IMG/VR virus record: IMGVR_UViG_3300019757_000003
Location: 1-64,000 of that record
Direction: 5' to 3' (one strand)
Source of the DNA: a virus
DNA: 64,000 nt
Shown here: one piece after another, positions 1 through 6,686 of the stretch
Layout: every line of letters begins with the position of its first letter
How positions within the stretch are numbered: position 1 is the stretch's first letter
The notes under the pieces: model-generated
The model's input: the letters and a program-made list of their open reading frames with translations, nothing else
Told to the model about the DNA's origin: nothing
Databases searched by the model: none
Made by a program: the position numbers and the translations under genes

Positions 1-635
1 AGTTCAGCTTGTGTGGCAGATAAACTTGAAGCATCAGCAGAATCACTAGAAGCAGTCTCACTAGCTAAAGCATTATCTGCTGAGGTTTGAGCATCAGTAG
101 CACTTAGTACAGCTTCATCTTTAGCATTAACAGTAGTAACAGTATCTAAAGCTACTTGACTAGCTAAAGTTGTGACAATGTCTTTAGCATCTACAGTAAT
201 CACACTAGCATTAGTAGCAGTACTTGCACTAGCTAGAGCATTAGCTTCGGATATATCTGCATTAGTCTCTGATGTACTAGCATTGTTCGCACTTACCAAA
301 GCCTCTGAAGCACTAGTACCAGAAGTAACAGAACTATTATAAGAAGCAGTTGCACTAGCTGTTGAAGAGTTAGAACTTGCTAAAGCATTACTCTCACTAG
401 TTGCACTTGCTAAGGCACTAGCCACAGCTACATCTTTAGCATTAGTTACAGCAGTAATGTCTGCTTGTACACTGTTATTAAAGTCATCCTCTGCTTTTTG
501 TATTTGAGTCTCTAAATGAGAGACCATATCATCTGTTATTTGACCTGACTTAATATTCACATCCGAATACGGAGTATTCATATCAATAGTATTACCGTCA
601 TTTCTTACAATAACTGGATCTAGTGTAATTGGCAT
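1..635 (-). CDS. Ala/Ser-rich tail fibre or appendage protein (C-terminus beyond window)
   Basis: The frame is open from an ATG at 633-635 down to the window edge, about 211 residues. The first 40 residues (starting MPITLDPVIVRND) look like a folded attachment domain. The rest is a long run of Ala/Ser/Thr/Asn-rich repeats of the type SESNALAS with regular spacing, as in the coiled-coil or beta-helical shafts of phage fibres. The ribosome binding site AAAGGAAAT lies just before the start, 12 bases after the stop of the gene transcribed before it. Together with the next leftward gene it forms a pair of related repeat proteins. A role as a tail fibre, neck appendage or baseplate rod is inferred from composition and context. 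The receptor-binding tip, if any, lies outside the window. Confidence 0.6.
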   Translation of the reverse strand, partial: MPITLDPVIVRNDGNTIDMNTPYSDVNIKSGQITDDMVSHLETQIQKAEDDFNNSVQADITAVTNAKDVAVASALASATSESNALASSNSSTASATASYNSSVTSGTSASEALVSANNASTSETNADISEANALASASTATNASVITVDAKDIVTTLASQVALDTVTTVNAKDEAVLSATDAQTSADNALASETASSDSADASSLSATQAE

Positions 636-647
636 ATATTTCCTTTA

Positions 648-1211
648 TTAAACATTACAACCACATTTATGTAGTTCCCAAGTTAAAGATGTTCTTAGAG
701 CATAGTCCAATTCATCCATCATATCTGTCTCTTTAGCTAGTAGTATATTCTTGCTGTCTAAAGCACTTGCTGCACTAATAGCACTCTCAACTGCACTAGC
801 TTCTGACTCTAAAGCATTTGTATGAGACTCAGTAGCTTTTAGAGTAGCTGTATTCATAGCATTAGTAGCTATTGTAGCACTAGCAAGAGCTTCTGCTGCA
901 CTATCTAAAGCTTCACCTGCTTTATTGGTTGCAGTCACAGCACTATCATAAGCTATAGTCTCTGAGCTTTTAGAAGCTAATTCACTAGCTTTAGCATTGT
1001 TCTCACTAATTAGAGCATTTGCTGCATTTATAGCTGTAGTGTTTGCTGCTATCTCTACTTCACCATGTTTAACAACAATATCACCATACATACCATCATT
1101 ACCGTTATAGTCTTTGATAGATATGTCCCAGTAAATCCCATCTGTATAAGGTGCTTCTGGGTCTCCAGTACCTCTTACTTCTTGTAGTACTTTTAGTAGA
1201 TCACTAGCCAT
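648..1211 (-). CDS. Ala/Ser-rich coiled-coil virion protein
   Basis: 187 residues. Residues 1-55 form a non-repetitive head with a DGIYWDISIKDYNG-like segment; residues 56-165 are Ala-rich, with repeated NALxSE and ASAL patterns that match the downstream gene; the tail ends CGC. It is smaller than the next gene but has the same head-plus-shaft build, which suggests duplication. It lies three bases after the stop of the 132-residue gene and 12 bases before the fibre-like gene, so the three are probably co-transcribed. Function as part of a tail fibre or neck appendage is inferred only. Confidence 0.6.
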   Translation of the reverse strand: MASDLLKVLQEVRGTGDPEAPYTDGIYWDISIKDYNGNDGMYGDIVVKHGEVEIAANTTAINAANALISENNAKASELASKSSETIAYDSAVTATNKAGEALDSAAEALASATIATNAMNTATLKATESHTNALESEASAVESAISAASALDSKNILLAKETDMMDELDYALRTSLTWELHKCGCNV

Positions 1212-1214
1212 ACT

Positions 1215-1613
1215 TTACCTCCATTGGTTCTCCTTTGTATAACTTCTCAACATTTTAATATGCTCTTTATTTTGAATCTCATCCATTAACCACTTATCTA
1301 ACTCCTCAAGCACATAAATTTCTAAAGGGTCTGTAATAGCTACTTCGTCATTAACCCATTCAATGTACCTTGTGTAGACTTTCTGTTCAGGTATACTAAG
1401 CCTAGTATCTCCAGTAACTCCAGATAGTACTCTTCTTAACATCTTAATAAAATGAAAGTTAAACTCTATAGTTCTACCATAAACACTATCCCCTACAGTA
1501 ACGTAAGGTTCATGTCTATAAGTAAGACTTTTAGCAATTGCTACACCATGATTATCATAAGCAACTACACCTTCTATATCCCATAACCTATTACTAGTTG
1601 TAAACCAACTCAT
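1215..1613 (-). CDS. Hypothetical protein of virion module
   Basis: 132 residues, no family recognised. It is rich in aromatic and charged residues, starts MSWFTTSNRLWDIEG and has a helical C-terminal half. The start is set by the ribosome binding site AAGGAGAGG immediately before ATG 1611-1613. A host-type -10 element lies about 35 bases upstream, so the gene may head the leftward fibre unit. Its place between terminase and fibre genes suggests a structural or connector role, but nothing in the sequence proves it. Confidence 0.55.
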   Translation of the reverse strand: MSWFTTSNRLWDIEGVVAYDNHGVAIAKSLTYRHEPYVTVGDSVYGRTIEFNFHFIKMLRRVLSGVTGDTRLSIPEQKVYTRYIEWVNDEVAITDPLEIYVLEELDKWLMDEIQNKEHIKMLRSYTKENQWR

Positions 1614-1646
1614 ACCTCTCCTTATAATAAACTTTAATCAAGAAGT

Positions 1647-1655
1647 ATTATACCA
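1647..1655 (-). promoter_or_regulatory. Extended -10 promoter, leftward
   Basis: Read leftward the sequence is TATGGTATAATAC, a perfect TATAAT with the extended TGn motif. It lies between the end of the 160-residue gene and the start of the 132-residue gene. No TTGACA-like -35 is seen. The same TGGTATAAT string occurs at two other leftward sites near 5011 and 5259, which supports a real promoter class. Confidence 0.6.
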
Positions 1656-1666
1656 TAATAGTTTTA

Positions 1667-2149
1667 CTAAGTAGTAAAACTATCTTCACAAGTAGGTTTA
1701 AATTCAGTATCAGCTGTAGCACAAGACTCAGGCTCAAACACCAAATCTAGTTCAACATGGACTTGCCTCATTTGAGAAACTACATCATAAACAATAGCAT
1801 TGTGGTCTAAAACTTCTCTAGTATAGATACTTTTATGAATACCTCCTTTAGTATTGCTAAAATTACTAGCAATTAACCTAGCAACAGCAAAAATAAGAGT
1901 GTCATCTATATCTATCTCATCAGAGTCTAATAGAGGTATCTTAGGTCTTCTAACGATATAATCCCCTGGTCCTAACCTAACCATAGGTTCTGCTAGATTA
2001 AGAGTCATAAGCTTAAGAGGTTCAGCATCAATAGCTACCTTATTCAAAGCATACTCCAGCATAGTCTTAACTAACAAGTCATCATCAGGTAGTTGATTAT
2101 CCCCTGTAAGAAGACCTTTAAGTAATATTTTAAATTGTTCGTAAATCAT
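1667..2149 (-). CDS. Hypothetical protein next to terminase
   Basis: 160 residues, no family recognised. It is acidic, with segments such as PDDDLLVKTMLEYAL and IDIDDTLIFAVARLIASNF, and ends in a Thr/Ser-rich tail. It lies downstream of the terminase large subunit with a 44-base gap and the common ribosome binding site AAAGGATATG at its start. Position and size are compatible with a head-tail connector or packaging accessory protein, but no motif confirms this. Confidence 0.55.
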   Translation of the reverse strand: MIYEQFKILLKGLLTGDNQLPDDDLLVKTMLEYALNKVAIDAEPLKLMTLNLAEPMVRLGPGDYIVRRPKIPLLDSDEIDIDDTLIFAVARLIASNFSNTKGGIHKSIYTREVLDHNAIVYDVVSQMRQVHVELDLVFEPESCATADTEFKPTCEDSFTT

Positions 2150-2193
2150 TCATATCCTTTATACCTAGAATAATACCTTACTACACCTAAAGA

Positions 2194-4059
2194 CTAGCTA
2201 TAAGAATCGTAAGCTGAACCTTCGTCCTCATAAATATCATCCCAAATACTATCTTGCCTACCATTAGGTGGATTAGTACTAAAATCATCCATTAGAGGCA
2301 GTACAATATCAATAGCACCCATCATAGACACAATATCATTGAAGTCATCATGACCACTACCAAAACCAAAGTGAGTAGTGTAAACCAATTGTAGCAAAGC
2401 TTCATCCATATCAGGAGTACCTTTTAACTGTTCAGCAAAGTAAATCTTCTTATTCTGAAATTGGGGTAAGACCATCCTAAATCTTGAATGCTTGTCATTA
2501 CCTTGGTTCTTACTTAGCACACCTTCAAAACCAAATTTAGCACCTCTCTGTCTAGCAAAAGTGAAGTATAAATTCCTCTTGTTCATTTCAAGTCTTAGGG
2601 AATGTATGTGAGACCTTTGTTGTCCATCAACCTCTACACCTACTTCTAGTGTAGCTCCTTTACCAGACCAAGTCCTAATCATTCTAAACAATTCATCGTA
2701 CTGTTCAATAATACCTTGTCTCTTAACACATAAATCCATTAGCAGCCAATCACCTTCGCTACTGACAGCCCAAACACCTAAAGCACTAAAATCTTTTAAC
2801 GAGTTAGTTGTTGTTGTGAAGTCAGTAGTTATATATAAACTATAGTTTTGTAAAGCTTTCATAGTTAAAGTTCTATCAAACCATTGTATAAGATGGTCAG
2901 GTATCATTCTATCTTCTTCCGAACTAATCCTCAGCATATACTCCTGATTAAATTCCCTAACAGTCTCACCATAATGGGCATTTTCATAGTCCTCCATCAC
3001 CTCTTCGTAGCTCTTCATAGCTTCCCAAGAACCTACATACTCTTCCTTAGTAATATCCATACTAATCTTTTCGCAAATAGGAATAGCTAAAGGAGTCCAT
3101 ACTCCATTCTCTAAAGCACTATAGACAGGGTCTTTCTTATTAAAAGGAGTGTTGACAATAATAATCTTACCAGTCTTACCTAAAGCTTTAGACGCATCGG
3201 AATAAATCATAGACCTAAGCTTAGTCATAATAATAGCAGAGTTAGCATCTGCTTCACTCTTAATAATATCATCAAAAGTAAATATTTGAGGTCTAGCTGT
3301 TTTATACCTAATACCCCTAACAGAACCACCAGCAGCACCTTTAACTTTAAACATAAATGCTCTGTCCTTTACTTTGCCATCACCTTTACGAAGGAACTCA
3401 CACTCTTCATCTGTAAATCTCATCTTCTCAAAGTAGTCTTTGCAAAATAAACTATCTTCGCATATATCCCTAATAGTGTTAGCCTGTACTTTAGCTCCAG
3501 CTTGTTGAGAGTCACCAAAACTAACCCAAAACATCACCTTACCAAACCCTGGTAATTTACCAGTAATAGCTACATATATAGGCATAAAAGCTGTAATAAT
3601 AGTAGATTTGGCTGAGAACCTAGAAGCAATAATAGCTACCATCTTCTTATTTAAGCGTATTCTACTATTAATCTCAGGACTATAAGGAAACATTTCTCTA
3701 GTGACATTGTCAAATATAAGATCAACTAAGAAGTACTGCATAATACTACTAGAATGCTCAAAATCTTCTCCCATAACTAACCTAATAGTATTAAAGAACT
3801 CATGAGCTTGAGCAGAAGGTGTATAATTAGGAAAAGTCAAATCGATTGCATCTAAAGCTTTATCGACATTAAAATCCCACTTCTTTGCAACATTACCTCT
3901 AGCTTTAACTTTTGTAGCTACAGGAACTTCTTCTTCACCTTCTTTAACAGCAGTCTCATACTCCTTCCAATTACCATAGGGTACCGAGGCATCATCAGTA
4001 ATATCTGGACTAGCTTCATAACTTATCTCAGCTTGTTTATCCTCAATTAAATCACTCAT
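2194..4059 (-). CDS. terL: Terminase large subunit
   Basis: 621 residues, the usual size for this packaging motor, which translocates DNA into the prohead and cuts the concatemer. The N-terminal ATPase has a deviant Walker A, SRFSAKST (about residues 146-153), with the Arg at the start and Lys-Ser-Thr at the end typical of terminases, and a Walker B ending in FTFDD (D263, D264). The C-terminal RNase H-like nuclease shows three acidic sites: D413 in YITTDF, the VEVDG segment near 476-478, and D575 in the HDDFNDIV segment. The start at 4057-4059 overlaps the end of the upstream gene by eight bases, so translation is probably coupled. Identification is firm from motif order and length. The packaging strategy cannot be read from the sequence. 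Confidence 0.93.
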   Translation of the reverse strand: MSDLIEDKQAEISYEASPDITDDASVPYGNWKEYETAVKEGEEEVPVATKVKARGNVAKKWDFNVDKALDAIDLTFPNYTPSAQAHEFFNTIRLVMGEDFEHSSSIMQYFLVDLIFDNVTREMFPYSPEINSRIRLNKKMVAIIASRFSAKSTIITAFMPIYVAITGKLPGFGKVMFWVSFGDSQQAGAKVQANTIRDICEDSLFCKDYFEKMRFTDEECEFLRKGDGKVKDRAFMFKVKGAAGGSVRGIRYKTARPQIFTFDDIIKSEADANSAIIMTKLRSMIYSDASKALGKTGKIIIVNTPFNKKDPVYSALENGVWTPLAIPICEKISMDITKEEYVGSWEAMKSYEEVMEDYENAHYGETVREFNQEYMLRISSEEDRMIPDHLIQWFDRTLTMKALQNYSLYITTDFTTTTNSLKDFSALGVWAVSSEGDWLLMDLCVKRQGIIEQYDELFRMIRTWSGKGATLEVGVEVDGQQRSHIHSLRLEMNKRNLYFTFARQRGAKFGFEGVLSKNQGNDKHSRFRMVLPQFQNKKIYFAEQLKGTPDMDEALLQLVYTTHFGFGSGHDDFNDIVSMMGAIDIVLPLMDDFSTNPPNGRQDSIWDDIYEDEGSAYDSYS

Positions 4060-4294
4060 CTATCTCAACCTCTTCTACAACCATACTGCCTCGCTTAAAG
4101 TCTAAAATGATAGCTCCAGAACACTCTAAAGAATTCCGTAAATCTATTAAATTCATTTCACTTTCTCTTATAGTATCCCCCCAAACAATTACAGGATTAC
4201 CTACTCTACAACCACGAAACCTATTTTGTTGTCGAACTTCCTGTGCATCCCTGTTAGTCCTAGAATAGCATCTATAATTTGCAACCTTATTCAT
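4052..4294 (-). CDS. Small hypothetical protein between terminase genes
   Basis: 80 residues, basic N-terminus, no family recognised. It overlaps the gene before it and the terminase after it by eight bases each. Its last residues, EVEIDE, are the same as the end of the upstream 232-residue protein, and the shared bases (GAGGTTGAGATAGATGA) supply both the C-terminus and the Shine-Dalgarno for the next gene. It may be a packaging accessory; no evidence beyond position. Confidence 0.6.
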   Translation of the reverse strand: MNKVANYRCYSRTNRDAQEVRQQNRFRGCRVGNPVIVWGDTIRESEMNLIDLRNSLECSGAIILDFKRGSMVVEEVEIDE

Positions 4295-4985
4295 CTATCT
4301 CAACCTCTATAGTGTTTAATCCAATTTTCTGTACTTCTTCAAGATTCTCTCCAGACCTGTACCTCAAAGCTTGTAACTTAGAATCCTTCTTAATCTGTTC
4401 AAACATCAACTTAGTAAAGTCTTTAGCTTCATCGGCTAACCCCAGCTCATGTACTACTCTATTATCGTCCTTAGGAGCAAGCAAGTCTAACAATTTAGCT
4501 GATGCTGCTTGTTGAACAGTAGGACTACAAGGTTTGCCATTGGCATCAGTACCATTAGCTAAAGACCTATGATTCTCTATTTGTTCATAGAATACAGGAG
4601 TAAGGAATCCTTTAAACCCAATAAGAGTTGAGGCTTCTATCTTAACCACAATAGCTCGTTTGTTATACTCAGAGACATGGGAAGTATTCCACCTACCTTC
4701 AGAAACTAACTTGTTGTACCTTTCGGGAAAGGTTAACTCCCATGCCTTATTATTACTGCCATAACTACTTCTTAAAGTGATGTACTTAACAGCATCAATA
4801 TACTCTCGGAGACTAACCTTAACATCAGCCAACACTGGGAGATGCTGTAAAATACTAGCCTCGATGTTCTCCTGTAACATACCAGTATCTTTCTCTATGT
4901 TGTTTATAAGAGTTATTACCTCATCAGTAACCGTATGATGGCTACCTTTAGGTAAGAACTTCTGTAATTTTTCTTTATCTATCAT
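4287..4985 (-). CDS. Possible terminase small subunit
   Basis: 232 residues, no clear homology. It is largely helical with a central segment NNKAWELTFPERYNKLV and an acidic tail ending EVEIDE. It lies directly upstream of the terminase large subunit, with only the 80-residue gene between, which is the normal place for the DNA-recognising small subunit, and its size fits. No helix-turn-helix is obvious, so this is a positional inference. An extended -10 promoter lies about 25 bases upstream, after the end of the previous gene. Confidence 0.5.
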   Translation of the reverse strand: MIDKEKLQKFLPKGSHHTVTDEVITLINNIEKDTGMLQENIEASILQHLPVLADVKVSLREYIDAVKYITLRSSYGSNNKAWELTFPERYNKLVSEGRWNTSHVSEYNKRAIVVKIEASTLIGFKGFLTPVFYEQIENHRSLANGTDANGKPCSPTVQQAASAKLLDLLAPKDDNRVVHELGLADEAKDFTKLMFEQIKKDSKLQALRYRSGENLEEVQKIGLNTIEVEIDE

Positions 4986-5010
4986 ATATATCCTTGAGTT
5001 TAATTGAGTA

Positions 5011-5019
5011 ATTATACCA
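5011..5019 (-). promoter_or_regulatory. Extended -10 promoter, leftward
   Basis: Leftward reading gives TTGTGGTATAATTAC: TATAAT at 5016-5011 preceded by TGG. It sits in the gap before the 232-residue putative small terminase gene, so it would drive the packaging genes. No -35 is recognisable. Confidence 0.6.
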
Positions 5020-5028
5020 CAACTATAC

Positions 5029-5232
5029 TTATTTTATATATTCTTTAGCTAACACTTGTCTAATCTGAGGTACTAAAACCTTCAACTTATCCCTAGAACC
5101 TTTAGAGATATGTTCATTCTCTTTAATACGGTTAGTTAATCTCTCTAAACTCTCCATCATCTCAGTAATGTCTTTCTTACCGTTACCACCCTTTTTCAAT
5201 CCACATCCACCTAACATCATATGTTCAACCAT
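5029..5232 (-). CDS. Small hypothetical protein at head of leftward unit
   Basis: 67 residues. It begins MVEHMMLGGCGLKKGG and continues with a helical region (EMMESLERLTNRIKENEHI). No family is recognised. AAGGAT precedes the start by six bases. It is the first gene leftward of the divergent control region, with an extended -10 promoter 27 bases upstream. Confidence 0.6.
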   Translation of the reverse strand: MVEHMMLGGCGLKKGGNGKKDITEMMESLERLTNRIKENEHISKGSRDKLKVLVPQIRQVLAKEYIK

Positions 5233-5490
5233 TGTATCATCCTTAATTTTGATTTAACATTATACCATATCATTATATATTTAAGTTTACTTTAAGTTTA
5301 CTTTTTAAATTATATATTTTTATTTTATTTTTCTTTGTGTAAGTTCAGTATATAGGTCAGGAATTCTACTGGCTTATAGACTACCCCCCATAGGTAAGTT
5401 ACTTTAATGTAACTATTTATTTTGGATGTGTAGTAGTGTTAACTGTAGTAATCCCTGACTCACTGAGCAGGTAGCAGTAAGGAGTATGTT
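5233..5490. promoter_or_regulatory. Divergent control region
   Basis: This gap separates the leftward packaging genes from the rightward early genes. Its left half is extremely AT-rich, with runs such as TTTAAGTTTACTTTAAG repeated in tandem. It contains a leftward extended -10 (5259-5267) and a small inverted repeat AGTTAC-TTTAAT-GTAACT (5397-5414) that could be an operator or hairpin. No convincing rightward host promoter was found. It is a natural candidate for the switch between early and late transcription. Confidence 0.5.
5259..5267 (-). promoter_or_regulatory. Extended -10 promoter, leftward
   Basis: Leftward reading gives ATATGGTATAATG, with perfect TATAAT at 5264-5259 and the extended TGG. 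It lies 27 bases before the start of the 67-residue leftward gene. The bases upstream are an A/T-rich tract rather than a TTGACA box. Confidence 0.65.
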
Positions 5491-5982
5491 ATGTTAAATG
5501 TTATTAAAAGAGTACTAAGTGTACTGGTTGCTAGTGTTGTTGGTATGTTGGTGTTGGCTATAGCAGTAATGGTAGTAGAGAATACTGGTAGCCTACTAGT
5601 GTTGGATGGTGGAGTAATCAGACTAGCTATGATGCTAGTAATGAGCACAGCGTTAGCGTCTATTATGGTAGGTGGATTACTAGAGATAGACAGAAGTCTA
5701 GCAGTAGTACCAGTAAATACTAGAATACCTAGTAGAGTATGGACTGCTGAAGATGATGCTGTATGGATTGCTGGTAATGAGCTAGTAGAGACTGGTACAT
5801 CAACAGTATGGGAAGGTACTACACTAAGTACTGAGGACTACAACAAAGATGAGTACACAATAGTAACAAGCTTAGCATACAACTACTCTTGGGATTACAG
5901 TACAGACGCTCAACGGTTTGAACAAGTAGATCGTACTAGGAAGATACTAACAGAAATGTTAGCAAATCAAATCAAAGGATAA
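5491..5982 (+). CDS. Small membrane protein, first rightward gene
   Basis: 163 residues. Two hydrophobic segments (about 8-29 and 42-64) are predicted to span the membrane, followed by a soluble, acidic C-terminal domain of roughly 95 residues. The ribosome binding site AAGGAG lies six bases before the ATG. No family is recognised. As the first gene after the divergent region it is probably expressed early. Two transmembrane helices with a soluble tail would suit a host-takeover or exclusion protein, but that is a guess. Confidence 0.6.
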   Translation: MLNVIKRVLSVLVASVVGMLVLAIAVMVVENTGSLLVLDGGVIRLAMMLVMSTALASIMVGGLLEIDRSLAVVPVNTRIPSRVWTAEDDAVWIAGNELVETGTSTVWEGTTLSTEDYNKDEYTIVTSLAYNYSWDYSTDAQRFEQVDRTRKILTEMLANQIKG

Positions 5983-5985
5983 TGG

Positions 5986-6537
5986 ATGTACACATTCACA
6001 CAGACTGAGTTAGTAGTCTTCAATAAACTAACAGAGTTAGACAGATGGAGTATTGTAGGAGCTAAGGCTCTATCATATCATGGATACCATAGATACACAG
6101 CAGATACAGATGTACTCTGTCATACTGTAGTAGCTAAGGATATACTGAAAGTATTCAAGTCGTTAGGCTTTAGTATTAGTATGATGGACACATCACATGC
6201 TGTATGTACTAATGGAGTAGAAGACTTTGATATTCTTATCACTAGTGCACCTGAGTATAGTAATGCTTTAGAAAGAACAGCAGACCATTACACTACAAGT
6301 AGTGGACTATTAGATATGTACCTATTGTCAGATAAGGAACAGAATCAGTATGATGCTGTAAATCTTATCAAGATTACTAGTGCTATACCTAGTGATGTGG
6401 TATTAGACTTAGAAGGTAATAGATACACATACTTCTTAGAAGAGTCTAGGAAAGATATTAAATCTTTTAAACCAAGGCTACTAGAAGATGAGTTTGACTT
6501 AGAGAGTTTACTCTTAGAGTTAGATGATATTGAGTAG
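5986..6537 (+). CDS. Nucleotidyltransferase-fold protein (AbiEii/MNT-like)
   Basis: 183 residues. Residues 23-45 match the signature of the minimal nucleotidyltransferase superfamily: a Gly-Ala helix start (VGAKALSYHG) followed by a T-x-D-x-D pair in YTADTDVL (D40, D42), with a probable third acidic residue at D82 in DFDIL. Proteins of this kind transfer AMP, CMP or similar to RNA or protein and include the AbiEii toxin and MNT antitoxin groups. The first Gly is followed by Ala rather than Gly, so activity is not certain. It begins three bases after the membrane protein and precedes the RNA polymerase, which suggests an early role. No partner toxin or antitoxin lies next to it. Confidence 0.6.
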   Translation: MYTFTQTELVVFNKLTELDRWSIVGAKALSYHGYHRYTADTDVLCHTVVAKDILKVFKSLGFSISMMDTSHAVCTNGVEDFDILITSAPEYSNALERTADHYTTSSGLLDMYLLSDKEQNQYDAVNLIKITSAIPSDVVLDLEGNRYTYFLEESRKDIKSFKPRLLEDEFDLESLLLELDDIE

Positions 6538-6686
6538 GTCTGAATAGACATTAAACTAGATACAACCACTCTATTAACCTATTAAACACTGGTCAAGACA
6601 GTAACTTGGAAAGAATAGCAATGTCAACAACTAACAACACAACAGTAACAGACAACAACAAATCAAATCAAATTAAAGGAACAAGT

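Noticed and set aside
2884-3090. Open frame on the plus strand inside the terminase gene
   Set aside because: No ribosome binding site, and it lies antisense to a gene with clear motifs.
4279-4515. Plus-strand open frame opposite the putative small terminase
   Set aside because: Shadow frame without ribosome binding site; codon pattern follows the minus-strand gene.
6606-6686. Longer N-terminus of the RNA polymerase from TTG 6606
   Set aside because: Low-complexity Asn/Thr translation, weak ribosome binding site, and the shorter form matches the T7 enzyme length.
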